From: a virus
Length of the DNA: 40,515 bases
Strand: one strand, 5' to 3'
Virus record (IMG/VR): IMGVR_UViG_3300032285_003308
Coordinates: 1-40,515 of that record
Positions 7,796 through 16,287 of this stretch are shown here, in pieces. Position numbers and translations under genes: made by a program. A model generated the notes under the pieces. The model did no database searches and was not told the origin of the DNA. It was given only the letters and a program-made list of their open reading frames with translations. How positions within the stretch are numbered: the stretch's first letter is position 1; each line of letters opens with the position of its first letter.

Positions 7796-10735
7796 TTATG
7801 CTGATAGGTCGCCCATTACAACCCAAGTATCTGTTGCTCTCTTGAAAAGAGTTGCAGATGACCATTGAGTACGTAATTTCAAACCTGGTGTTCCATTAAC
7901 TGTTACACCTGCTGCACCAGCAATTGTTACTTGTCCAGTGTTTGTCTGGAGGATATCAATTGAGGTTCCAACTGGTAGTGCTAGAGTAGCATTTGTTGGA
8001 ATTGTAATTGTAGTTGCAGATGATGAAGAAACTTCAATCATATTATCACGTTCAGTTAGTGCTGAAAGTGTATAAGAAGCAGTCTTCTGTTGAATTGTAG
8101 TTCTTGAAGGAACGCCTTCCTTTGTTTGTGTGCCATCTGTGAAGATGATTCCTGAAGAATCCACGGTTACGCCACCTGTGAATGATGGTGCTGAAAGTGG
8201 TGCCTTTGCAGCAAATGATGCTGAAAGACCTGAGATCTTTGATTGTGCAATTGCTGCAGATGCATTAATATCTGCATCAACAATTGTTCCATCTGCAATC
8301 ATTGTTGAAGTAACTGTGCCTGAATCTGCAGTTGTCACTAATGTCTTAGATGAAGGAATTGTTGTTCCGTTAATGCTTGTTGCTGTTGCAACTCCAAGTG
8401 CAGGAGTTGTTAATGTTGGTGATGTAAGTGTTTTATTAGTAAGTGTTTGAGCAGTATTTAGATCGACAGTTGTTGCAGTATCAATTGACAATGTTGCACC
8501 AGACTTTGACAAACCAGTACCAGCATTTATTGCTTGTGCTGCGTTAAACTGTACATAGTTAATGTTATCTGTTCCGATTACGACTGTGCTTGTTCCTGAA
8601 AGAATGTATCCTGTATTTGCTGCAAGTGTTCCTGCTGTTACGAAACAGAAATCTCCTCCTGCTACTTCTCCGTTTGGATTATTATCAGCATCTGCTGCAC
8701 GAGTCATTACCCACTTAGAAGATGCTCCTCCAAGAGAAGTAATTACATAAATACCATTTTGCTTAGCATCTGTTTGTGCTTTTACAAGTACTCTATCTCC
8801 AACAGACATTGTCTGTCCATCAACAGTACCCATTGCTCCGTTTGCATCTGCTGTAAGAGTTGCTCCGTATCCATTTGTACCATTGCTGTATGTTGTTGAA
8901 ATGTTTGTGCTTGTTGCTGCCTTAACTGGTGCATGGAAGTTAATTCCAGAAGCAATGCCATCAACATAAAGTTTAGTTGCTGCATGAAGATCTGATGTAG
9001 GTGCACCTGATAGTGTAAGTGCTCCTGTCATTGTTCCGCCAGCAAGTGCCAACTTAGCATCAAGTGCTGTCTGAGTTGCTGTTGAAACTGGCTTATTAGC
9101 ATCAGATGTATTATCTACGTTTCCAAGACCAACCATTGACTTTGTTACGCCAGATACAGTTCCTGTAAATGTTGGTGAAGCAATTGGTGCGTATGTAGAT
9201 GCTGCTGTTGCTGAAGCAAGTTTTGCATCCAAGGCTGTTTGTGTTGCAGTTGAAATTGGCTTATTAGCATCTGATGTATTATCAACATTTGCAAGGCCAA
9301 CCATTGACTTTGTGATACCAGCAACTGTGCCAGTAAATGTTGGTGATGCGATAGGAGCATAAGTTGTTGCTGCTGTTGCTGAAGCAAGTTTTGCAGCAAG
9401 ATCAGATGTCAAATTTGCAACCTTAGATTGAGCAATTGCTGCTGTTGCAGAAATATCTCCATCTACGATTGTTGCATCAGCAATCTTTGCAGAAGTAATT
9501 GCTGAATCAGCGATATCTGCAGTAACAATAGTTTTATCTGCAATCTTTGCAGAAGTAATTGCAGAATCTGCAATCTTTGCTGTAGTTACATTAAGATCCT
9601 TAATCTTTGCTGTTTCGACTGCATCTGTAGCAATCTTTGCTGCTGTAACAGAACCTGCAGAAGGTGTTCTTTGATCAGAAAGACGAGAATCTGATGTATA
9701 AACAAGGTTTGCGGTATCTGTAATACCATGAACTGAAGTTGTAACTGCTGCATGGTCTGACACTGCAGTACCAACATATGTCTTTGTAGCAAGTGCAGAA
9801 GTATCTGCAATTCCATGAACATTTGTTGTTGCTGTATTGTGTGTTGAAACACCAGAAGTTACTGCATTATTAGCAAATGTCTTTGTAGCAAGATCTGCTG
9901 TATTTGCAATACCGTGAACATCTGTGGAATGTCCTGAGTGTGTATTAATTGCTGTTTGGACATCATCACCTGTTGCAAGCATTGTTGTATCTGCAATACC
10001 GTGAACATTTAAGTGATTTTGCTTGTGGGTTGAAAGATCTGTATTAAGACCACCAATATTAGAAATAAGAGTTCCTGTTAGATTTGTTGAATCTCCAAGA
10101 ACATCTGCAATTTCCTTAAGTGTATCTAATGCTGCTGGAGCAGAGTTTACAAGATCACCAATCTTGGTATCTGTATATCCTTCTGCTGTTGAAATAGCCT
10201 GTGATTTTGCAGTAGCGATTGCTGAGTTACGATTTGTAACTTCAGTTGAAATCAAGCCATCTGCATAAGACTTTGCATCATTCTTAGCAGTTGTTGCAGA
10301 TCCTGCTGCATCATAATTAGATGCAAGTCCATCTGCATAAGTTTCTGCTGCTGTAATTGCTTGAGACTTTGCTGTAGCAATTGCTGAGTTGCGGTTTGTA
10401 ACTTCTGTAGCCATGGCATTAGATACTGCAGTAGTTACTTCTGCATCAAAAGATAGTTCATCTGGAAGTTGTCCTGATGGAATCTTTCCATCTACTCCGA
10501 GAGAGGCGACTCCGCCTGCTTGACCCTTTGTTGAAATAAGAACATAGTCATCTAGAGAACCGCCAAGGTCAGCAAGGTTCTTAAATGGAGAGAGATCAGC
10601 CCAGTGGTTGACTCCATCACCAATACGAAATTCATTTGTGTCGGTTTCAAAACCGATTTCTCCTGCTGCGAGGATTGGGTTTGCATCGGTCCACTGTTGT
10701 GCAGTACCTCTGCGTTGTTGCATTCTAGTTGCCAT
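7796..10735 (-). CDS. Large tail fibre protein (Mtd-like N-terminal domain)
   Basis: 979 residues. Residues 1-50 (MQQRRGTAQQWTDANPIL, GEIGFETDTNEFRIGDG) match the N-terminal attachment domain found in phage fibre and major tropism determinant proteins. The middle is repetitive: ITSAKIAD and HGIADT motifs, and two near-identical blocks around TYAPIASPTFTGTV. A domain near 590-730 (YVDGIASGINFHAPV, GDRVLVK, NGIY) is typical of fibre shafts. The C-terminal 90 residues (LPVGTSIDILQ, WVVMGDLSA) resemble those of the 17245-17880 protein. AAGGAG precedes the start. It is the longest gene here and very likely the main receptor-binding fibre. Confidence 0.85.
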   Translation of the reverse strand: MATRMQQRRGTAQQWTDANPILAAGEIGFETDTNEFRIGDGVNHWADLSPFKNLADLGGSLDDYVLISTKGQAGGVASLGVDGKIPSGQLPDELSFDAEVTTAVSNAMATEVTNRNSAIATAKSQAITAAETYADGLASNYDAAGSATTAKNDAKSYADGLISTEVTNRNSAIATAKSQAISTAEGYTDTKIGDLVNSAPAALDTLKEIADVLGDSTNLTGTLISNIGGLNTDLSTHKQNHLNVHGIADTTMLATGDDVQTAINTHSGHSTDVHGIANTADLATKTFANNAVTSGVSTHNTATTNVHGIADTSALATKTYVGTAVSDHAAVTTSVHGITDTANLVYTSDSRLSDQRTPSAGSVTAAKIATDAVETAKIKDLNVTTAKIADSAITSAKIADKTIVTADIADSAITSAKIADATIVDGDISATAAIAQSKVANLTSDLAAKLASATAATTYAPIASPTFTGTVAGITKSMVGLANVDNTSDANKPISTATQTALDAKLASATAASTYAPIASPTFTGTVSGVTKSMVGLGNVDNTSDANKPVSTATQTALDAKLALAGGTMTGALTLSGAPTSDLHAATKLYVDGIASGINFHAPVKAATSTNISTTYSNGTNGYGATLTADANGAMGTVDGQTMSVGDRVLVKAQTDAKQNGIYVITSLGGASSKWVMTRAADADNNPNGEVAGGDFCFVTAGTLAANTGYILSGTSTVVIGTDNINYVQFNAAQAINAGTGLSKSGATLSIDTATTVDLNTAQTLTNKTLTSPTLTTPALGVATATSINGTTIPSSKTLVTTADSGTVTSTMIADGTIVDADINASAAIAQSKISGLSASFAAKAPLSAPSFTGGVTVDSSGIIFTDGTQTKEGVPSRTTIQQKTASYTLSALTERDNMIEVSSSSATTITIPTNATLALPVGTSIDILQTNTGQVTIAGAAGVTVNGTPGLKLRTQWSSATLFKRATDTWVVMGDLSA

Positions 10736-10790
10736 ATTTATATCTCCTTATGGGTGCTGCCCATTTACTTATCTTATTATAACATCACTT

Positions 10791-11246
10791 TTAGTTGAAG
10801 TTATCTACTGCTGAACCACCATCAAGTGTTAGTGCGAAAGAAGTTGTACTTGGTCCGCCACCATCAACTGGAGATCCTTGGGGACTATTAAATCCTCCAC
10901 CTTGTATAAAGGTAGAAACAATTAATCCACTGCCATCAATTGCGGTATCGTGAATGTGCTGTGGCAGATTCAATGTGTCGTCAATTGTTGCTGTTGTAAG
11001 CCATGAACCTTCATAGTATACGTTAACTCTTTGTGTTAATGTATCAAACCATTGTGTTCCATTAGTTGGTGAAGAAGGAGGAGTATTTGATACAGTCATA
11101 GATCCTGTTAGGGCATCTACATACTCCTTAGTTGCTGCGTGATGTGCAAGAGTAGGTGCTCCTACTTCTACTGCCCCGCCAAAAGAACCACCAAGTGCAA
11201 CTTGGAGTCCATTCTTAACCTTGAAGTCTTTTTCGACTGTTGCCAT
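10791..11246 (-). CDS. Tail fibre-associated protein
   Basis: 151 residues. The first 16 residues (MATVEKDFKVKNGLQV) are almost the same as those of the next fibre protein (MATVNKDFKIKSGLIV), suggesting a shared virion-attachment segment. It continues with HHAATKEYVDAL, a common fibre motif, and NGTQWFDT, then ends in a Gly-rich tail (DGGSAVDNFN). GAAGGAG lies before the ATG. Structural role inferred from composition and position. Confidence 0.65.
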   Translation of the reverse strand: MATVEKDFKVKNGLQVALGGSFGGAVEVGAPTLAHHAATKEYVDALTGSMTVSNTPPSSPTNGTQWFDTLTQRVNVYYEGSWLTTATIDDTLNLPQHIHDTAIDGSGLIVSTFIQGGGFNSPQGSPVDGGGPSTTSFALTLDGGSAVDNFN

Positions 11247-11282
11247 TTACTACTCCTTCTTCCAACTATTTATTTTTTACTA

Positions 11283-12884
11283 CTAGTCTGCCCATGAAAG
11301 CATTGTTGCTGCTGCGATGATTTCACAACCAGATACTGCTGTTGTTGCTGTAAGAACATAGCGAGTAGAACCTGTTTGATCAAGTCGTGCAGAGAATGAA
11401 GCAAGGTTTGCTGTATCTGTGCAAATTGTTCCATATTCAGTGATTGCAATGTTATCATTTCCATCAACTGTTACAAGAATTTCTGTAAGTTGTGAGTGCT
11501 TAATTCCGCCATTCCAACCAACAACACGTACAAGGTACTTTGCTGATTCGTATGGGTATCCAAATGAGTGAACATCTACAGTTGAAGCAGAGCCAACATA
11601 TTGCTGAGTTGCCTCTTCCTTACGGAATGAATCAATTGTAACTGATTTTGGAGTAATATCTTGATTATCTACCGCTTCAATTACACGATTTTGTGTAAAG
11701 TAAAGGTTTGTTGAACCCTCTTCTAGATCATCAGTTGTAGAGTCTGCTACACCGTTTTCTGCAGTGATAGTAAGTCCTGAACCTGTACCTGTAATTGTAA
11801 TATTTGTAAGATTTGCAGAAGTTAAAAGATCTGCTGCAGAAGTCTTAGCACGACCATCTGTAAAGTAAAGATTTGAACTTCCTTCTTCGATATCGTCTGT
11901 AGTTAATGCATTAATTGCACTGTCTGTATAGTTTTCAGCATTTTGTTGTGCTGTTGAAGCAGAACCATTTGCATCGTAATTACCAGCAAGGCTATCTGCA
12001 TAATTTTCAGCATTTTGCTGTGCTGTTGAGGCAGAGCCTGCTGGATCATAGTTTGAAGCCAAACCATCTACATATGTTTTTGTAGCAGTATAGTTGTTAT
12101 CAATTTCAACTGTTGTTCCACTAATCTTAATACCATTACCTGCTGAAAGTGTATCTTGCTTGCCAGAAATCATTGATGCAATATCTGTTGCATAATTTGG
12201 ATTGTTTGCAATTGCTGCAGCCAACTCATTAAGAGTATTAAGAAGTTCTGGTGCTGAATCTACAAGGTTAGATACTGCTGTATCTGTGTAGGTATTAGCA
12301 TCTGAAAGGGCTTGACTTGCTGCACCCTTTGCATCATAAGTATTTGAAAGATCAAGATTTGAAATTACTTGATCTGTATAGTTTTCAGCATTTTGCTGTG
12401 CAGTCGCTGCAGAACCATTTGCATCATAATTTCCTGCAAGACCATCTGCATAATTCTTTGCATTTTGTTCTGCTGTTCCAGCAACTGTATCTGCATAATC
12501 TTCTGCATTATTTTGAGCAGTTGAAGCAGATCCTGCTGAATCCCAAAGACCATATTGAGCACTTACTGCTCTTTCGTTTGTAAAGTAAAGGTTTGAACCC
12601 TCTGAAAGATCTCCAGTGTCGTGGTTTGAAAGTGATGAAACTTGTCCATCAACATTACCAATAAGATCTGCTGTAATTGTTCCCGCAGCAAAATCTCCAT
12701 TACCGTCACGCTTTACAACTGTGTCTGGTGTGTTTGAAGATGTGGATGTTCCGCCAATAAGACCAACGATATAGTCTTGATCTCCTTGTTTCTTTGTAAG
12801 AATGTCATAACCATTGATTGTACCTGTTGTACCTTCAACGATAAGTCCACTCTTGATTTTAAAATCTTTATTTACTGTTGCCAT
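11283..12884 (-). CDS. Tail fibre protein with Ala/Gln-rich shaft repeats
   Basis: 533 residues. It has the conserved MATVNKDFKIKSG attachment segment, an SNLYFT(N/D)ERA motif seen three times, and a shaft of repeats of the type GSASTAQQNAENYADSLAG that should form coiled or trimeric rods. The last 130 residues (EYGTICTD, SARLDQTGS) match the C-terminus of the next protein upstream. AAGGAG precedes the start. Confidence 0.8.
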   Translation of the reverse strand: MATVNKDFKIKSGLIVEGTTGTINGYDILTKKQGDQDYIVGLIGGTSTSSNTPDTVVKRDGNGDFAAGTITADLIGNVDGQVSSLSNHDTGDLSEGSNLYFTNERAVSAQYGLWDSAGSASTAQNNAEDYADTVAGTAEQNAKNYADGLAGNYDANGSAATAQQNAENYTDQVISNLDLSNTYDAKGAASQALSDANTYTDTAVSNLVDSAPELLNTLNELAAAIANNPNYATDIASMISGKQDTLSAGNGIKISGTTVEIDNNYTATKTYVDGLASNYDPAGSASTAQQNAENYADSLAGNYDANGSASTAQQNAENYTDSAINALTTDDIEEGSSNLYFTDGRAKTSAADLLTSANLTNITITGTGSGLTITAENGVADSTTDDLEEGSTNLYFTQNRVIEAVDNQDITPKSVTIDSFRKEEATQQYVGSASTVDVHSFGYPYESAKYLVRVVGWNGGIKHSQLTEILVTVDGNDNIAITEYGTICTDTANLASFSARLDQTGSTRYVLTATTAVSGCEIIAAATMLSWAD

Positions 12885-12900
12885 TTTTATATCTCCTTAG

Positions 12901-13347
12901 TTATGCCTTAAGTCCAATACGAGCAAATCGTACTGTGACTGGCTTGATCGCATCATCTGGAGTGACTGTTAAAGCCACGGTATTTCCAGTGCGAGAGACA
13001 TTAACGGTGCCAATATTCCCATCATTGTCAATTGTTCCATACTCGCTTACTGATACATTTGTACCATCAACGAGAATTGTCATTTCTGTAGCATAGAACT
13101 TATTGTCCCCTGCTGAAGTCTTTGATATGGATACGATGTATTTAACCATACGCCATACCGAAGCATCAAAGTTATCAATTACTGTAGCATTCTCAATGCC
13201 AGTGATTGTGTTTTCATTGTTACCTGCTGAACCTAAATCTGTTGCCTGGGCTGCAACGGTATCAATGAGATCTGCGTAATCTTCCTGTGTAGGACGATCA
13301 CCTGTTTCAAACTTGGTCTTGATGAATGGGATTGATAATTTAGCCAT
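12901..13347 (-). CDS. Small fibre or baseplate protein sharing the C-terminal domain of its neighbour
   Basis: 148 residues. Positions about 65-145 (KYIVSISKT, TEMTILVDGTNVSVSEYGTI, VSRTGNT) align with the C-terminus of the 533-residue fibre protein, so the two share a beta-rich domain. N-terminus MAKLSIPFIKTKFETGDRPT. The ATG lies 6 nt after TGATATAAT, so the message is probably leaderless. Confidence 0.6.
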   Translation of the reverse strand: MAKLSIPFIKTKFETGDRPTQEDYADLIDTVAAQATDLGSAGNNENTITGIENATVIDNFDASVWRMVKYIVSISKTSAGDNKFYATEMTILVDGTNVSVSEYGTIDNDGNIGTVNVSRTGNTVALTVTPDDAIKPVTVRFARIGLKA

Positions 13348-13368
13348 GTTGTAATTATATCACTTATT

Positions 13369-13599
13369 TTAAAGTATATAGTTATTCAAGCCAACAATGG
13401 CTATTCCAATTCCAGGAGGATTTTGTTTTGTATATGAGGGTATTCCAATGTTTGTAAAACTAATTCTAAATGGTAAAACCTCATTAATTAAAACTGTTTT
13501 AGGTGCTGGTTGAGCAATATTAATAATGCCATAAGCAAATGCTTTTGCAAGTTTGACTGTTGGGGATGTTTGTTTTTTAGTTATTACGGCTGATGCCAT
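13369..13599 (-). CDS. Small virion-cassette protein, unknown
   Basis: 76 residues, beginning at a TAATG overlap with the BppU-like gene upstream. It is Pro/Ile-rich (FRISFTNIGIPSYTKQNPPG) with no recognisable domain. A similarly placed tiny gene (20164-20253) follows another BppU-like gene, so this looks like a cassette position and not a chance ORF. Confidence 0.55.
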   Translation of the reverse strand: MASAVITKKQTSPTVKLAKAFAYGIINIAQPAPKTVLINEVLPFRISFTNIGIPSYTKQNPPGIGIAIVGLNNYIL

Positions 13600-14012
13600 T
13601 AAAGTGTTACATCTTCGATAATGTTCATGCTACCTTGAGCAACCGTCCAAACAATGGCTCGTTGATCAATAGATAGTTCAATATCAAAAATATCTCCAGT
13701 TTCAAGAATTTCAGATTGGTCTGCTGTAAGAGACACAGTAAACTCTCCTTCTCGATCATTTTGATCTGCAAATGGAGTAAGGGTAAGAATAATTGATGCT
13801 TGATCAGTTACAAAACCTGAGTTAGCAGCAGCAGTTGGTCTTTTAATTTCCATGCGAATATGCCAGTCAGGAATATGAAGTGGTACCTGAGCATCATCTG
13901 TAACATAAACTCTAAAAGAAGCGGTATCTCCACGAACAACAGTCCAAACTACAACTGGTGGAGTATTTCCAACATTAAAAGTTCCAGTAGATACATTTCT
14001 TAGAGTTGCCAT
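13599..14012 (-). CDS. BppU-like baseplate/fibre N-terminal (Ig-fold) protein, copy 1
   Basis: 137 residues: VVWTVVRGDTASFRVYV, IPDWHIRMEIKRP and a C-terminal VTL strand. The pattern RGDT-(x)n-W-(x)n-IK recurs at 19041 and 20253 in this window and resembles the N-terminal domain of phage BppU baseplate proteins. The start lies 6 nt after TGATATAAT (leaderless). Structural role inferred. Confidence 0.55.
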   Translation of the reverse strand: MATLRNVSTGTFNVGNTPPVVVWTVVRGDTASFRVYVTDDAQVPLHIPDWHIRMEIKRPTAAANSGFVTDQASIILTLTPFADQNDREGEFTVSLTADQSEILETGDIFDIELSIDQRAIVWTVAQGSMNIIEDVTL

Positions 14013-14030
14013 TTGTTAATTATATCACTA

Positions 14031-14552
14031 TTAGGCTAGTCCAGCCTTTAGTGCCCCCCAAGTTCCATTACCTTTTGCTTCTACAATTACAATACCATTA
14101 GAGGCTGCAGATGCTGCATGTGCAACAATGCCAATTGCTCCACCCCCATGGGCTGGTTGAATATTAGTTGGCATTCCGCCACCTTCTGCTACATATAAAA
14201 CATCTCCAGCAGTAAAAGCAGAAGTATTAACTCCCTCAAGAACTCCAGCAACAACTACTACCCCTTCTGCACCATTTGCAATTGTAGATTTAACCAATCC
14301 TAAAATTGGTTTTGTTGTTGTTGTAAGACATTTAGCAATTGTTGTTTTACCGTCATATCCAGTAGCATAAACTGGTGTCATAGATGCAATTGAAGAACCA
14401 CTATTATTTTTTACATTAATCTCAAAATATGAAACTCCAAGTGGTGGCAAGATAACTTCTAGTTTATTAACTAAATCATGAATATCTCCATGTACATTTA
14501 CTGGATCTTCCGCCACGGGATATGGAAGTGAATATCTACTTGATAGGGCCAT
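14031..14552 (-). CDS. Putative virion decoration or fibre protein
   Basis: 173 residues. The region 45-165 (NNSGSSIASMTPVYATGYDG, TKPILGLVKSTIANGAEG, GDVLYVAEGGG, AIGIVAHAA) is a pattern often seen in phage fibre and capsid-decoration proteins. N-terminal part VHGDIHDLVNKLEVILP is helical. First gene of its transcript; the ATG lies 6 nt after TGATATAAT. Confidence 0.6.
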   Translation of the reverse strand: MALSSRYSLPYPVAEDPVNVHGDIHDLVNKLEVILPPLGVSYFEINVKNNSGSSIASMTPVYATGYDGKTTIAKCLTTTTKPILGLVKSTIANGAEGVVVVAGVLEGVNTSAFTAGDVLYVAEGGGMPTNIQPAHGGGAIGIVAHAASAASNGIVIVEAKGNGTWGALKAGLA

Positions 14553-14577
14553 TTTACCATTATATCATAATTACTTA

Positions 14578-14593
14578 GGTGATTTATATCACA
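14578..14593 (+). promoter_or_regulatory. CRP/GlxR-like site upstream of the lysozyme gene
   Basis: GGTGA-TTTATA-TCACA, one mismatch from TGTGA-N6-TCACA. Its centre is about 65 bp upstream of the predicted start point of the lysozyme promoter, a class I activator position. Confidence 0.5.
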
Positions 14594-14614
14594 AGTAAAT
14601 TTTATACACTTGGT

Positions 14615-14644
14615 TTGACTTTATAAATAAAATTATGTTATACT
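14615..14644 (+). promoter_or_regulatory. Promoter of the lysozyme-like gene
   Basis: TTGACT, 18-bp spacer, TATACT with an extended TG (TGTTATACT). It gives a leader of about 40 nt before the strong AAGGAGG ribosome-binding site at 14681. Confidence 0.7.
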
Positions 14645-14692
14645 TGTTAGTAGACACCTAACCAGGTGTTATTGTTTTCTAAGGAGGAAACT

Positions 14693-15253
14693 ATGATGAA
14701 CGAGAAATTTAAAGAACAAGTAATCATTGGAATACTTACAGCAACAGGCGTATTTGCTGTTTTTTCAAATAATGCCAATGCTTTGTCAACACCCCAAAAT
14801 AAAACTAGTGAACAGACCCAGCCCGTGGCAGCCCCTTCTGGGGCTTTTTTGGTTTCTAAGAGTGCCAATATCAACAAACTAACAAAATACATTAGTAAAG
14901 ATTCTTTAACTGATAAAGAATTAAAAGATCTTCTTTACAATGTTGGATTTCGTGGAAAGCATCTTATTGAAGCCTGGGCAGTAAGTAAAAAAGAAACTAA
15001 TGGTAGACCATATGCCTTTAATAAAAATGGCAAAACAGGAGATAAGTCTTATGGATTATTTCAAATAAATATGTTAAGAGATCTTGGACCTGAAAGAGTT
15101 ACTAAGTTTGGACTCAGCGATAACCAAGACCTTTTCAATCCAGTTATTAATGCACAGGTTGCATTTTATATGTCAAAGGGCGGACAAGACTGGTCTTCTT
15201 GGCATGGGCTAACACCTGTAACTAAAATGTGGATGAAGAAGTTTCCTGTTTAA
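14693..15253 (+). CDS. Secreted lysozyme-fold (transglycosylase-like) protein
   Basis: 186 residues, the only plus-strand gene in the fibre region. The ATG at 14693 follows AAGGAGG by 5 nt. Residues 1-30 form a Sec-type signal (hydrophobic IIGILTATGVFAVF, cleavage after NNANA). Residues 80-186 are lysozyme-like: catalytic Glu about 101 in VSKKETNGRPYAF, then GDKSYGLFQINM and a C-terminal FYMSKGGQDWSSWHG. It probably cleaves peptidoglycan from outside the membrane, as an exported endolysin. The AAPSGAF segment coincides with a perfect intrinsic terminator (14830-14850). The 3' end overlaps the convergent SGNH gene by 32 bp. Confidence 0.8.
   Translation: MMNEKFKEQVIIGILTATGVFAVFSNNANALSTPQNKTSEQTQPVAAPSGAFLVSKSANINKLTKYISKDSLTDKELKDLLYNVGFRGKHLIEAWAVSKKETNGRPYAFNKNGKTGDKSYGLFQINMLRDLGPERVTKFGLSDNQDLFNPVINAQVAFYMSKGGQDWSSWHGLTPVTKMWMKKFPV
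14830..14850 (+). terminator. Intrinsic terminator inside the lysozyme coding sequence
   Basis: Stem AGCCCC/GGGGCT with a TTCT loop, followed directly by five further T. It lies about 140 nt into the reading frame, encoding AAPSGAF between signal peptide and catalytic domain. Possible attenuator or a relic of domain joining. Confidence 0.6.
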
Positions 15254-16205
15254 ATCCATATTGGATCATTAAATCATAATAAAATTCTACCCAATGCAGT
15301 TGTCTATGTAATCCTGGGTGTGGACACCTTGTTATTTTTTTATCTGTTTTTACAGGAATTTTATGATAATCATAAGCATGTTCAAAAATATCTAAAAATT
15401 GTAAAAATTCATTTTCATGACATTTAATAGAATCCCAATTTTTCATTTTAAAATATTTTGGTAAATCTTTTACATTTTTAGGATCCATTCCAACATCAAA
15501 ATGAATTGGAAATAATTTTCTTGTTGGGTCTTTATGATAATTTTCAAAATTATTAATTATTATATTTTCTAAAGTTTCTGGAATTAAAGCAGACCAATTA
15601 CTCCAAATTAATTTAATATTATTTGTTTTACAAAAAACTTCAAGGGTTTTTATTGCTTCTAAATTTTGATAATAGACCCATTCATAAGGAATAGTTGCAC
15701 CATAATCCCAAGGAGCAGAATCTTTTGTTTTTGTTGCTTTATTGCCAAGCCAGTAGTCTTTCATTTTTTCACCATGTCCATCTATAAAATAAAATCTTTC
15801 AAATGGTGGCATATTACAAATAACATATTCTGGTAAATATTTATATTGATTTATCATTCCCAAAAAAGAAGAAACTAGTTGCATAATTGATGCACCACTA
15901 TAAGATATATTTCCTACTGGCATATTAATTTTTTTTGAAAGTAGATCACTCCATCTAAGTTCTACAGGAAGTCCTTGAGCAAGCGTTAAAGAGCATCCTA
16001 GGGCTACAATAGGTGGTTTTTTAGCAAACTCTATAGACCTTAATCCATCAGTATTCCATTCATAGTTATATTCTTTTCTTGGAATCTCACAATGACTAAC
16101 TAATATATCTGTTGATACTGCAATATTATCAAATTTACCTTCTTTTCTCCACCAACCATTATGCGGAATTATTCCAGGAGTAAACAGATCATATAATTTA
16201 GACAT
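15222..16205 (-). CDS. SGNH/GDSL-hydrolase-like protein
   Basis: 327 residues from the ATG at 16205 (a TTG at 16217 is in frame, and the nearby AAAAAAGG fits neither start perfectly). Block I is IVALGCSLTLAQGLP, with GCS in place of GDS; the next block NISYSGASIMQ resembles SGNH block II; NWSALIPETL follows; and CPHPGLHRQLHW carries the C-terminal His expected in block V. This suggests an esterase or acyl-transfer fold acting on cell-surface polymers or fibre sugars. Activity is not certain because the oxyanion Asn motif is not clear. Lies between two adhesin modules. Confidence 0.6.
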   Translation of the reverse strand: MSKLYDLFTPGIIPHNGWWRKEGKFDNIAVSTDILVSHCEIPRKEYNYEWNTDGLRSIEFAKKPPIVALGCSLTLAQGLPVELRWSDLLSKKINMPVGNISYSGASIMQLVSSFLGMINQYKYLPEYVICNMPPFERFYFIDGHGEKMKDYWLGNKATKTKDSAPWDYGATIPYEWVYYQNLEAIKTLEVFCKTNNIKLIWSNWSALIPETLENIIINNFENYHKDPTRKLFPIHFDVGMDPKNVKDLPKYFKMKNWDSIKCHENEFLQFLDIFEHAYDYHKIPVKTDKKITRCPHPGLHRQLHWVEFYYDLMIQYGFKQETSSSTF

Positions 16206-16287
16206 TAATAAATCCAATTACCTTTTTTAATTTTTCTATATTTAAAATATTTTGTTATTTTAAATTTTAATCTCTTTAGCATGCTAC

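Noticed and set aside
8130-10268. Several plus-strand open frames and extra minus frames inside the 979-residue fibre gene
   Set aside because: They are by-products of repetitive Ala/Thr/Gln-coding sequence; no ribosome-binding sites, and low-complexity translations.
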